DNA of 41,432 nucleotides from the NCBI GenBank assembly GCA_052389755.1, contig JBQTHP010000085.1:1-41432 (forward strand), given 5' to 3'. Under the pieces are notes generated by a model, which saw nothing but the letters and a program-made list of their open reading frames with translations, was not told the DNA's origin and ran no database searches. Below, one piece after another: positions 19,079 to 26,059 of this stretch (the first letter of the stretch is position 1; each line of letters starts with the position of its first letter). The position numbers and the translations under genes are program-made. This DNA comes from JBQTHP01 sp052389755 (GTDB lineage: Bacteria > Pseudomonadota > Gammaproteobacteria > Steroidobacterales > Steroidobacteraceae).

Positions 19079-19113
19079 GCAAACAAAAGAACCCCGGCGG
19101 CCGGAAGCCGGGG
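19079..19113 (-). terminator. Rho-independent terminator of tmRNA
   Basis: On the minus strand, just past the mature 3' end of tmRNA, CCCCGGC pairs with GCCGGGG around an 8-nt loop, followed by TTCTTTTGTTT. This is a canonical intrinsic terminator. Confidence 0.9.
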
Positions 19114-19138
19114 CAGGGAGTTGGTGGAGGCGGGGGGA

Positions 19139-19432
19139 CAGCACATCCACGGCTTTCGCCGCGGGCTGGACTATGCCTTCATCCGATTCGCGCTTGCGCA
19201 CGAACTGGATGCGGAGCGTGTTATCCGGCTCGCCGAAGCGCGCCGGATCCTGGTGCTCACCCAGCGCTTCCCAGGCGCCCGGCGAGTCCATGAGTCTCTA
19301 CAGGGCATGCCTGGAGTTGGCCTCCTTCATACCCCTCGGCGTTACCATGCCGCCATCGCGTGATGGCGCCGTCAGGCTTCACCGATGTGAGCTCCGTTTT
19401 CAGCCGGCCCTCACGGACCGCTGCGACCCTTG
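19139..19432 (-). ncRNA. Group I self-splicing intron in the tmRNA T-loop
   Basis: The 294-nt insert starts right after U59 of the T-loop and ends in G, as group I introns do. P1 forms between exon CGAU and intron GUCG, with the required U.G pair at the 5' splice site. Core motifs match the Azoarcus tRNA-Ile intron type as I remember it: a P4-P6 region (CGGTGAAGCCTGACGGCG... GGTAACGCCGAG), the P7 strands GTAGAGACTC and GGCATAGTCC (R and S elements), and a P9 hairpin CCGCGGC-GAAA-GCCGTGG with a GNRA loop. No homing-endonuclease frame is present, so it is a minimal ribozyme that depends on self-splicing. Subgroup IC3-like is an inference. Confidence 0.9.
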
Positions 19433-19646
19433 ATCGAACCCCCGTCCGCAAGCGCTAGACTTCAGGTTCTACGTACGTAGCTCGCTCTTTGTTTCTCGCG
19501 CGGCGCTACCCGAGGAGCAGGGAAGACGCAACGCCAGCACACGGTGACTCTTAACGAACCGACCCGTCGCACGCCGGTTCGCGATCCTATGAGCGCGTCC
19601 CCTGGTTCAGCCGCATAGGCACGGACCGGTCAGAGGTCAGCTGCGT

Positions 19647-19679
19647 TTAGGCAGCTAGAGCGTAGTTGTCGTCGTTGGC
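19647..19679 (-). other. tmRNA tag reading frame (ANDDNYALAA)
   Basis: The resume codon GCC (19677-19679) opens GCC AAC GAC GAC AAC TAC GCT CTA GCT GCC TAA. The product ends in LAA, the signal read by ClpXP and related proteases. It differs from the E. coli tag only by Asp for Glu at position 4. Confidence 0.95.
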
Positions 19680-19779
19680 AACTATGAGTTGCAGCGTGAT
19701 TAACGAGGGCACTGCGCCTCGGTACGCCCCTGAAGGTTCACAACCCGCGTCGAAACCGGTCGCCCCCAAGGTTCGCGCC

Positions 19780-19788
19780 GGAGCATAG
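19780..19788 (-). promoter_or_regulatory. Possible extended -10 promoter element of tmRNA
   Basis: Between smpB and tmRNA the minus strand reads TGCTATGCT, an extended -10 form, 14 nt before the mature 5' end, leaving room for a short 5' leader removed by RNase P. No convincing -35 box is visible, so this is tentative; read-through from smpB is also possible. Confidence 0.35.
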
Positions 19789-19801
19789 CACGATGGGTGC
19801 T

Positions 19802-20275
19802 TCAGCCGCGGCGAAGCAGCCGTGCCTTGTCCCGCTGCCAGTCGCGATCCTTTTCGGTCGCACGCTTGTCGTGCTGTTTCTTGCCCTTCGCGAGCCCGAC
19901 CTGCACCTTGGCGCGACCGTTCTTCCAGTACAGCTCGAGCGGCACCAGCGTGTAGCCCTTCCGCTCCACGGCGCCCAGGAGGTGGCTGAGCTCGCTGCGA
20001 TTGAGCAGCAGCTTGCGCGTGCGCGCGGGATCCGCGACGACGTGAGTCGAAGCCGACGCAAGCGGTGAGATGTGCGCGCCGATCAGAAACGCTTCGCCGT
20101 TTCGAAGATAGACGTAGGCTTCCTTCAACTGTGCGCGGCCCGCCCGCATCGCCTTCACTTCCCAGCCCTGCAACACGAGGCCCGCTTCGTACCGGTCCTC
20201 GATGAAGTAGTCGAAGCGTGCCTTGCGGTTCTCCGCGATCAGGCGTTGTGGGGTTGTTTCGGCTGCTCGCGGCAT
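19802..20275 (-). CDS. smpB: SsrA-binding protein SmpB
   Basis: Binds the tRNA-like domain of tmRNA and delivers it to stalled ribosomes. The 157-aa protein has the family beta-barrel (IAENRKARFDYFIEDRYEAG, LVLQGWEVKAMRAGR, YVYLRNGEAFLIGAHISPL) and the basic C-terminal tail with GKKQHDKRATEKDRDWQRDK that reads the empty mRNA channel. Length is normal. It stands directly upstream of ssrA on the same strand, a frequent arrangement. Upstream on the minus strand, TATACA near 20312-20317 could be its -10 box. Confidence 0.97.
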   Translation of the reverse strand: MPRAAETTPQRLIAENRKARFDYFIEDRYEAGLVLQGWEVKAMRAGRAQLKEAYVYLRNGEAFLIGAHISPLASASTHVVADPARTRKLLLNRSELSHLLGAVERKGYTLVPLELYWKNGRAKVQVGLAKGKKQHDKRATEKDRDWQRDKARLLRRG

Positions 20276-20349
20276 GCAGGGGATTCTACCGGCTGACGGC
20301 CGGAGGAGATTTGTATAAAAAGCGAAGAGACGAGAGAAGACGCTTGCGT

Positions 20350-20574
20350 GACCGGTGCGCGTTGAAAGGGCCCGAAAAGTCTTGTCCGGCTCCGGACGAT
20401 TTACCTTTTCGTAGATTCACCCGTATCGACAGGGTTTGAGCTCATTCAGGAGCCACGGCGCTCCTCATCGGGCTCTTCGTGGCGACTCTACGGGGTTTGT
20501 CCTTTCAAGATGCGGCCAGACAAATCGTCCGGAACCGGACAAGACTTTTCGGGCCCTTTCAACGCACGCCGGTC
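20350..20574. repeat. 225-bp long inverted-repeat element between smpB and ratA
   Basis: Two 53-bp arms (20350-20402 and 20522-20574) are complementary with only three mismatches; the shared core includes GAAAGGGCCCGAAAAGTCTT. The 119-nt centre contains a smaller hairpin (GGAGC...GCTCC near 20449) and an inner CGTAGA/TCTACG pair. There is no transposase, and I see no clear target-site duplication. It could be a MITE-like element, a large terminator or a non-coding RNA; nothing in the sequence decides. It makes up most of the 403-bp gene-free stretch 20276-20678. Confidence 0.8.
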
Positions 20575-20608
20575 GCACGAACGTCCGCGCTCGACTCCGT
20601 GCTCTTGC

Positions 20609-20662
20609 CGTCTTAGACGTCTTAGACGTCTTAGACGTCTTAGACGTCTGAGTCGTCTGAGC
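20609..20662. repeat. Six 9-bp tandem repeats upstream of ratA
   Basis: Four perfect copies of CGTCTTAGA are followed by CGTCTGAGT and CGTCTGAGC, ending 17 bp before the ratA start codon. The same 9-mer type occurs between fur and recN. The array would form part of the ratA leader or promoter. Confidence 0.85.
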
Positions 20663-20678
20663 CGATAGAATCGCGCGA

Positions 20679-21110
20679 ATGCGCGACATCAAGCGTTCCG
20701 CCCTCGTGCCGCATCCGCCGGACCGGATGTTCGCGCTCATCAACGATATCGAGCGCTACCCCGAGTTCGTGCCGTGGTGCACCCGGGCGCGCGTCGAGGC
20801 GCGCAGCGAACGCGAGATCGTCGCGACGCTCGCCGTGCGGCGCGGGCCGCTGCGGGCGGAGTTCACCACGCGCAACGAGCTCGAGCCTGATCGGATGATC
20901 CGTCTGCATCTGGTGCGCGGACCGTTCAGCGTCCTCGAAGGGCAGTGGATCCTCACGCGGATCGGCACCACGGGTTGCCGGATCGAGCTCAGGATGCGCT
21001 TCGCCTTCGCTACGACGTTCTCCGGCGCGCTCTTCGAGCCCGTGTTCGAGAAAACGGCGGCCTCACTCCTCGATGCGTTCGTTGCGCGCGCCAAGGCCAT
21101 ATATGGCTGA
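20679..21110 (+). CDS. ratA: RatA/Coq10-type START-domain protein
   Basis: A 143-aa protein of the polyketide cyclase/START superfamily (E. coli RatA/YfjG; related to the ubiquinone-binding Coq10). It begins with the family pattern I-K-R-S-A-L-V-P-H-P-P-D-R-M-F-A-L-I-N-D-I followed by ERYPEFVPWC, and ends with a long amphipathic helix (FEKTAASLLDAFVARAKAIY). E. coli RatA has been described as an inhibitor of 70S ribosome association, while Coq10 relatives bind ubiquinone; which applies here is open. It overlaps rnfH by 8 bp. The neighbourhood smpB-ratA-rnfH-bamE is the standard one. Confidence 0.9.
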   Translation: MRDIKRSALVPHPPDRMFALINDIERYPEFVPWCTRARVEARSEREIVATLAVRRGPLRAEFTTRNELEPDRMIRLHLVRGPFSVLEGQWILTRIGTTGCRIELRMRFAFATTFSGALFEPVFEKTAASLLDAFVARAKAIYG

Positions 21111-21414
21111 GCCCGCGCGCAAACGCTGCACCGTCGTGTTCGCGACGCCCGAGCGACAGTATCAATGGAGCGTGGAGCTCGACGCGGATGAGAGCGTCGG
21201 CAGTGCAGTCGAGCGCGCGCGGGCCCAGGCGGGTTCGGTCACTGTGCCGTGGGACACGTGCGACCTCGGAATCTTCGGCGAAACATGTGAGCGAAGCACC
21301 GTGCCGCGCGACGGGGACAGGATCGAGCTCTATCGACCGCTTGCGTGCGATCCGAAGCAGGCGCGGCGAGATCGCGTCCGGCGCGCACGCGCCGGTGGCC
21401 GCTCAGGGCGTTGA
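21103..21414 (+). CDS. rnfH: RnfH family ubiquitin-like protein
   Basis: A 103-aa protein of the RnfH family (beta-grasp, ubiquitin-like; formerly UPF0125). The signature regions are VVFATPERQYQWSVELDADE near the start and the core W-D-T-C-D-L-G-I-F-G...V-P-R-D-G-D-R-I-E-L-Y-R-P-L. Family function is not settled. ATG at 21103 overlaps the ratA stop by 8 bp, so translation is coupled; a longer frame upstream merely runs inside ratA. Its 3' end overlaps the convergent bamE by 12 bp. Confidence 0.9.
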   Translation: MAEPARKRCTVVFATPERQYQWSVELDADESVGSAVERARAQAGSVTVPWDTCDLGIFGETCERSTVPRDGDRIELYRPLACDPKQARRDRVRRARAGGRSGR

Positions 21415-21765
21415 GCCCGTCGCGTCGGCGACCGGTGCCGCGGGAGGCCCTGCGCCTTCACGCTCGATGCGAGCGACTTTGTCGCCCTCGAAGTACACGG
21501 TGAGATGCCGCTGCTGCGGCGATCTCAGCCGACCCTGCCTGAGATAGTAAAGATAGTCCCACCGGTCGGTGTCGAACGCATCCGGAATCATCGGCGTGCC
21601 GAGCAAGTAGCGGACCTGACTGCGCGTCATGCCCAGCTGCAGCTGCTCGACGACCTTCGGTTCGAGATAATTGCCCTGCTGAATGTTCATCCGGTACACG
21701 CAGCCGGACGCCGCGATAACGAGCAGCAGAGGCGCTAGGATCAGGAATCGGGACGATGTTCGCAT
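21403..21765 (-). CDS. bamE: Outer-membrane assembly lipoprotein BamE
   Basis: A small lipoprotein of the beta-barrel assembly machine. The 120-aa protein has a signal peptide with the lipobox IAASGC (Cys22) and the SmpA/OmlA fold pattern: QGNYLEPKVVEQLQLGMTRS, then QVRYLLGTPMIPDAFDTDRW, then DYLYYLRQGR and LTVYFEGDKVARIE. The Pro/Ala-rich tail after about residue 105 is less conserved. It is divergent from fur, as in many gammaproteobacteria. Confidence 0.95.
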   Translation of the reverse strand: MRTSSRFLILAPLLLVIAASGCVYRMNIQQGNYLEPKVVEQLQLGMTRSQVRYLLGTPMIPDAFDTDRWDYLYYLRQGRLRSPQQRHLTVYFEGDKVARIEREGAGPPAAPVADATGSTP

Positions 21766-21801
21766 CGGGGTCGAATGGCGGATAATCGGCGCATCATCAT
21801 A

Positions 21802-21832
21802 CCGCAGGGCCCGGGGCCTGCGGCGCCGCAGG
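21802..21832 (+). promoter_or_regulatory. Alternative hairpins in the fur leader
   Basis: Three short arms lie in a row: CCGCAGG (21802-21808), CCTGCGG (21817-21823) and CCGCAGG (21826-21832). The middle arm can pair with either neighbour. The last arm contains the AGG of the ribosome-binding site, so one fold would hide it and the other free it. Regulation is inferred only from this geometry. Confidence 0.4.
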
Positions 21833-21842
21833 AGACCATCGC

Positions 21843-22304
21843 GTGGAAGGCAAGGACCTGCGCAAGGCCGGACTGAAAGTGACGCTGCCGCGTCTCAAGA
21901 TCCTGGAGATTCTCGAGAGCAGCAAGACGCACCATCTGTCGGCCGAAGCCATCTACCGGAACCTTCTCGAGTCGAACGAGGACATCGGGCTTGCCACGGT
22001 GTACCGCGTGCTCACCCAGTTCGAGGCGGCCGGCCTCGTGACGCGCCATCACTTCGAGGACGGAATGGCCGTGTTCGAGCTGAACCACGGTGTGCATCAC
22101 GATCACATCGTGTGTCTCGACTGCGGGCGGGTCGAGGAGTTCATGGACGCCGGGATCGAGGATCGGCAGACAGCGGTCGCAGACCGGCTCGGCTTCGAGA
22201 TCCAGGATCATTCCCTGATCCTCTACGGACGCTGCCGCCGCGAGGGTTGCCCGGCCAGGAAGACTAAGACGACCCAGACGACTCCGACGTCTGAGACGTC
22301 TTAG
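21843..22304 (+). CDS. fur: Ferric uptake regulator Fur
   Basis: An iron-responsive transcriptional repressor. The 153-aa protein has a winged-helix N-domain (LKVTLPRLKILEIL, LSAEAIYRNLLE, GLATVYRVLTQFE) and a dimerisation domain with HHDHIVCLDCG (Cys91, Cys94) and the second zinc pair Cys131/Cys136 (CRREGC). The usual protein ends near residue 140. The extra tail TKTTQTTPTSETS is written by 9-bp repeats shared with recN. The start is GTG with AGGAG upstream. It is convergent with recN, overlapping by 41 bp. Confidence 0.96.
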   Translation: MEGKDLRKAGLKVTLPRLKILEILESSKTHHLSAEAIYRNLLESNEDIGLATVYRVLTQFEAAGLVTRHHFEDGMAVFELNHGVHHDHIVCLDCGRVEEFMDAGIEDRQTAVADRLGFEIQDHSLILYGRCRREGCPARKTKTTQTTPTSETS

Positions 22305-22326
22305 ACGTCTTGGTCGTCTGGGTCAT
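22264..22326. repeat. 9-bp repeat array with inverted arms at the fur/recN junction
   Basis: GACCCAGACGAC (22271-22282) pairs perfectly with its complement at 22313-22324. Between them lie GACGTCT/AGACGTC units of the 9-mer family. The structure sits exactly where the convergent genes fur and recN meet and is coding for both C-termini. It could act as a bidirectional terminator. Confidence 0.75.
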
Positions 22327-23985
22327 CTTCAGCATCTCGCGTGCGTGATCGCGCGCCTTCGCGGTGACTTCCACGCCGCCGAGCATGCGCGCGAGCTCCT
22401 CGACGCGCTCGTCCGGGCTGAGCTCGGCGACGGTGGTGCGTGTGACGCGCCCGTCGGTGAGCTTCGAGACTCGCAGGTGGTGATGACCCTGCGAGGCGAC
22501 CTGCGGCAGGTGCGTGACGCACAGAACCTGGTCCCGGTCCGCGAGCGCGCGCAGCTCGCGGCCGACGATTTCGGCGACGGCGCCGCCGATGCCCGCGTCC
22601 ACCTCGTCGAAGATCATGCATCGGCTTTCCCGCGCGGCACGCGATACCTGCACGGCGAGCGACAGTCGCGACAGCTCGCCGCCCGAGGCGACCTTCGCGA
22701 GCGGGCGCAGCGGCTGCCCGGGATTTGCCGTGACGCGGAACTCGATCTGGTCGATGCCATGCGGTGCGGGCTCGGCCGACTCGAGCGGCGCGACGTCGGC
22801 CTGGAAGCGGCCGCCGGCCATGCCCAGGGCCTGCATGCGCGAGGTCACATCCTTCGCGAGCGCGCGAGAGGCGGTCATCCGCCGCGTCGAGAGCTGCTGG
22901 GCGAGCTGGCGATAGCTCTCGAGAGCGGCAGCCTGGTCGCGCCGCAGCGCGACGAGATCCGTGTCGGCGCGTTCAAGCTCGGCGAGCTCGAGCTCGAGTT
23001 GTGATGCGCGCTGCCCGAGCTCCTCGGCGGAAACGCGATGCTTGCGTGCGAGCTCTTCCATCGCCGCGAGGCGACGCTCGACGTGCTCCTGACGGGAGGT
23101 GTCGACGTCCAGGCTTTCGAGGTAGTGCTGCAGCTCGCGCGCGGCCTCGCGGATCTGGATCTCGGCGTCCTCGAGCATCGGCACGATCGGTGCGAGCTTG
23201 GCATCGAAGCCGCTCGCGCCGCGCAGCGCGGTCGCGGCGCGGCTCACGCCGGAATGCGCGCTGCCCGTCTCGCTTTCGTAGAGCTGCTGCAGCGCCGACT
23301 GGGCCGCTTCTGCGAGCCGCCCGCGAGTCGCGAGCCGGGTACGCTCTTCTGTGAGGCTCGCGAGCTCGCCTTCCTTCAGGTCGAGCGTTGCGAGCTCGCG
23401 CGCCTGGTAGCGCAGGAGGTCGAGCCGCGCCTCGCGGTCCGAAGCGCGCGTTTCGAGCTCGACCATGCGGTTCAGCATCTGCAGCCAGACGCGGTGCGCG
23501 ATTGCGACCTGCTCGGCGAGCGGCTCGGTGCGGCCATAACCATCGAGCAGCTCGCGCTGGGCCGTGGCGCGCCCCAGCGACTGGAACTCGTGCTGGCCGT
23601 GAATGTCGACGAGCGCCTGGCCGATCTCGCGCAGCAGCTGCACCGCGACGGCCTGGCCGTTGAGGTACGAGCGCGAGCGGCCGTCGGTGGACACCACGCG
23701 ACGCACGGCGAGCTCGTTCTCGGCCTCGATCGACTGTTCCTCGAGCCAGCCTCGCAACTCCCGCGGTGCCCGCGAGAGGTCGAACGTCGCCGAGACTTCC
23801 GTCCGTTCAGCGCCGTGCCGAATGACCTCGCTGCCGGCCCGACCGCCGGCAAGGAGCTGCAGCGCGTCGACGATGATCGACTTCCCGGCGCCGGTCTCGC
23901 CCGTGAGCACGGTGAGGCCGGGGCGGAACTCGAGCTCGATCGAGTGGATGATCGCGAAGTCCCGGATCTGCAGGAACGTCAGCAT
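22264..23985 (-). CDS. recN: DNA repair ATPase RecN
   Basis: An SMC-like ATPase in double-strand break repair. The 573-aa protein has Walker A GETGAGKS (29-36), a central coiled coil with the hinge-like middle (about 150-370), the ABC signature VASGGELSRL, Walker B CMIFDEVDAGIGG and the H-loop VTHLPQVA. The C-terminal tail TTKTSKTSQTSESSGSS is encoded by the 9-bp repeats and is not part of the family core. It follows nadK by 6 bp on the same strand, an operon seen in many bacteria. A LexA box is not evident to me. Confidence 0.96.
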   Translation of the reverse strand: MLTFLQIRDFAIIHSIELEFRPGLTVLTGETGAGKSIIVDALQLLAGGRAGSEVIRHGAERTEVSATFDLSRAPRELRGWLEEQSIEAENELAVRRVVSTDGRSRSYLNGQAVAVQLLREIGQALVDIHGQHEFQSLGRATAQRELLDGYGRTEPLAEQVAIAHRVWLQMLNRMVELETRASDREARLDLLRYQARELATLDLKEGELASLTEERTRLATRGRLAEAAQSALQQLYESETGSAHSGVSRAATALRGASGFDAKLAPIVPMLEDAEIQIREAARELQHYLESLDVDTSRQEHVERRLAAMEELARKHRVSAEELGQRASQLELELAELERADTDLVALRRDQAAALESYRQLAQQLSTRRMTASRALAKDVTSRMQALGMAGGRFQADVAPLESAEPAPHGIDQIEFRVTANPGQPLRPLAKVASGGELSRLSLAVQVSRAARESRCMIFDEVDAGIGGAVAEIVGRELRALADRDQVLCVTHLPQVASQGHHHLRVSKLTDGRVTRTTVAELSPDERVEELARMLGGVEVTAKARDHAREMLKMTQTTKTSKTSQTSESSGSS

Positions 23986-23991
23986 CGCGCC

Positions 23992-24882
23992 TCAGCGTGA
24001 ATGGTCGGCGCTGCCGCGGCCCCAGTGCAGCTTCGATCGCAGGAGCCGGTAGTAGTCGTGCCCGGCCGGATGCAGGAGCGTGACGTTCTCGCGCGCAGGC
24101 TTCACTTGGAGAACGTCCCCCGGAATGAGCTCCCCGAGCACGGTACCGTCGCAGGCGATTTGCGCGCGAGTGTCGGGCCGCTCGATGAGACGCACTTCGA
24201 TCACTGTCTGCGAGGGCACCACGATCGGGCGATCGGACAGCGTGTGCGGACAGATGGGTGCGACCACGACGACTCCGACGTGCGGCTCCACGATCGGTCC
24301 GCCGCAGGACAGCGCGTACGCGGTCGAGCCCGTGGCGCTCGCGATGACGATCCCGTCGCCCGCGTGGGTGTTCACGTAACGACCGTCCATCCACGTCTCG
24401 AAATCGAGCATCCGTCCGGTCGCGAGCTTCTGCAGCACGACGTCGTTTAGCGCCAACGCCTCCCCCGTGCGGCCATCCGCCGAGCGCAGGCAGGCGGCCA
24501 TGAGCGGTCGTCTGTCGGCTTCACACCGGCCTTCGATCGCAGCGTCGACGCACGCGAGCATGTCGTGCGGCATCACGTCGGTCAGAAATCCGAGTCGGCC
24601 ACGATTGACGCCGAGCAGGGGCACGCTTGCGCGAGCGACCAGCCGTGCGGCATAGAGCAGCGTTCCATCGCCGCCGACGGCGATGACGAGGTCGGCTCGC
24701 TCGCCGAACGTGCTTTCGGGCGCGCGCACCACCTCGCCCGTGGGCTCGAGAGGCGCATCGTCGCTCACGAGCACGGTGACGCCGCGGGCGGAGAGATGCG
24801 GCACGAGGATGGCGACGGACTCCGCGACGCGTGGATCGGCGAAGCGCCCGACGAGCGCGCATACCCGGACTGGAAAGGACAT
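23992..24882 (-). CDS. nadK: NAD kinase
   Basis: Phosphorylates NAD to NADP. From ATG at 24882 the protein has 296 aa. The catalytic motif GGDGT lies at residues 70-74, followed by LLGVNRGRLGFLTDV, the N-D-V-V-L block, and the ATGSTAYALSCGGPI motif of the C-terminal beta domain. AAGG stands 9 nt before this ATG; an in-frame start six codons earlier is less well placed. It is upstream of recN in the same transcription unit and divergent from hrcA. Confidence 0.95.
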   Translation of the reverse strand: MSFPVRVCALVGRFADPRVAESVAILVPHLSARGVTVLVSDDAPLEPTGEVVRAPESTFGERADLVIAVGGDGTLLYAARLVARASVPLLGVNRGRLGFLTDVMPHDMLACVDAAIEGRCEADRRPLMAACLRSADGRTGEALALNDVVLQKLATGRMLDFETWMDGRYVNTHAGDGIVIASATGSTAYALSCGGPIVEPHVGVVVVAPICPHTLSDRPIVVPSQTVIEVRLIERPDTRAQIACDGTVLGELIPGDVLQVKPARENVTLLHPAGHDYYRLLRSKLHWGRGSADHSR

Positions 24883-24937
24883 CGGCTTACCTTGTAGCAC
24901 GCGCTACGGGTGCGGCCAATGGACTGAACGGGGTTGC

Positions 24938-24966
24938 TTGACGGCCATTTGCACCGTCGCTAGCGT
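24938..24966 (+). promoter_or_regulatory. Possible promoter of hrcA
   Basis: TTGACG (24938-24943) and TAGCGT (24961-24966) are separated by 17 bp. The predicted start of transcription would leave only about 10 nt before the ATG. No CIRCE inverted repeat accompanies it. Confidence 0.4.
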
Positions 24967-24981
24967 GGCAGCGAAGCGCCT

Positions 24982-26040
24982 ATGAGCCACGAGAATCGAG
25001 ACGAACCCCTGAACGAGCGCGCGCAGCACCTGCTGCGGCTGCTCGTCGAGAGCTATATCCGCGACGGACAGCCCGTGGGCTCGCGCGCGTTGTCGCGCGA
25101 CTCGGGGCTCAACCTGAGCTCGGCGACCATTCGCAACGTCATGGCCGATCTCGAGGAGTTCGGCTTTGTGAGCTCCCCGCACACCTCTTCGGGGCGCGTG
25201 CCGACCGACAAGGGATATCGCTTCTTCGTCGATACGCTGTTGCGCGTGCAGCCGCTCGAGACCGCCGCGGTGAGCGAGATCAGGCGCCAGCTCGACTCGA
25301 CGCACGACAGCAGCAAGGCACTCATCGAAGTCGCCTCCCAGCTGCTCTCCAGCGTGACTCAGCTCGCCGGCGTCGTGACGCTGCCGCGCAGCGAGCGGGC
25401 ATCGATCACGCAGATCGAGTTCGTGCCGCTTTCGGACAATCGCGTCCTGGTCGTCCTCGTGTTCAACGACCGCGAAGTGCAGAACCGCATCATCCAGCTC
25501 GAGCGGTATCGTTCGGCGGACGAGCTCAAGCACGCGGCGAATTTCCTCAACGAGCAGCTGCGCGGGCGCACGGTGCAGGAGGCGCGGCTCGAGATCCTGC
25601 GTCAGCTCGAAGAGACGCACCAGCACATGAACCAGATCATGAAGGACGCGATCACCGTCGCGCACCAGCTCTTCGAGACCCCGAAGGACGAAGAGATCGG
25701 GTACGTGATCGCGGGCGAAACGAATCTGATGGGGCTGGCGGATCTCTCGAACGTCGAGAAGCTCCGCCGCCTGTTCGAGACGTTCAACGAGAAGCGCGAC
25801 TTCCTCCACCTGCTCGACCACAGCCTGCGCGCCGAGGGCGTGCAGATCTTCATCGGGCACGAATCCGGCTACCGCACGCTCGATGATTGCAGCGTCGTCA
25901 TGGCTCCGTATGCCGCGGATGATGCGGTCGTCGGCGTGCTCGGCGTGATCGGGCCCACGCGCATGGCGTACGAGCGGATCATTCCGATCGTCGATATGAC
26001 AGCCAAGCTGCTCGGGGCCGCCTTGAAGTCGCGCCGCTAG
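24982..26040 (+). CDS. hrcA: Heat-inducible transcription repressor HrcA
   Basis: Represses heat-shock operons through the CIRCE operator in many bacteria. The 352-aa protein has an N-terminal winged helix (LNERAQHLLRLLVESYIRDG, SATIRNVMADLEEFGFV, SPHTSSGRVPTDKGYRFFVD), a GAF-like core and a dimerisation insert, ending with the family block V-G-V-L-G-V-I-G-P-T-R-M-A-Y. Length is normal. It heads the hrcA-grpE-dnaK-dnaJ cluster. Among gammaproteobacteria HrcA is limited to some lineages such as Xanthomonadales relatives. Confidence 0.96.
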   Translation: MSHENRDEPLNERAQHLLRLLVESYIRDGQPVGSRALSRDSGLNLSSATIRNVMADLEEFGFVSSPHTSSGRVPTDKGYRFFVDTLLRVQPLETAAVSEIRRQLDSTHDSSKALIEVASQLLSSVTQLAGVVTLPRSERASITQIEFVPLSDNRVLVVLVFNDREVQNRIIQLERYRSADELKHAANFLNEQLRGRTVQEARLEILRQLEETHQHMNQIMKDAITVAHQLFETPKDEEIGYVIAGETNLMGLADLSNVEKLRRLFETFNEKRDFLHLLDHSLRAEGVQIFIGHESGYRTLDDCSVVMAPYAADDAVVGVLGVIGPTRMAYERIIPIVDMTAKLLGAALKSRR

Positions 26041-26059
26041 GCCCCACCGTCTTGAGCGG

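Larger units (their letters stand above)
19122..19767 (-). ncRNA. ssrA: tmRNA (transfer-messenger RNA) gene interrupted by a group I intron
   Basis: Rescues stalled ribosomes by acting as an alanyl-tRNA and then as mRNA for a degradation tag. The 5' end (19767) reads GGGGGCGACC. Its first seven bases pair with CGCCTCC at the 3' end, followed by ACCA (19122), one G.U in the stem. The tag frame at 19677-19647 encodes ANDDNYALAA and stop; CATAGTTGCC before it resembles the E. coli resume site. The T-arm is split: GGGGG-TTCGAT ends at 19433 and T-CCCCC resumes at 19138. Removing the 294-nt insert rebuilds a perfect 5-bp T-stem with the 7-nt loop TTCGATT and leaves a 352-nt mature RNA, a normal size. 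The gene lies 34 bp downstream of smpB, its protein partner. It is not permuted. CCA is encoded. Confidence 0.95.

Noticed and set aside
19122..19767. Permuted (two-piece) tmRNA, or an integrative element inserted into tmRNA
   Set aside because: The 5' acceptor, tag and 3' end occur in normal order, so the gene is not permuted. The insert is only 294 nt, has no integrase and leaves no duplicated 3' end; group I signatures explain it better.
20609..20662. CRISPR-like array
   Set aside because: The units are contiguous 9-mers without spacers and there are no cas genes.
20465..20743. Minus-strand frame through the palindrome and 9-bp repeats
   Set aside because: It is made of repeat translation (T-S-K units) plus antisense of ratA; no ribosome-binding site or family.
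24895..24915. Possible CIRCE (TAGCAC...GGTGC) before hrcA
   Set aside because: The spacing between the half-sites is too short and the right half is too degenerate.
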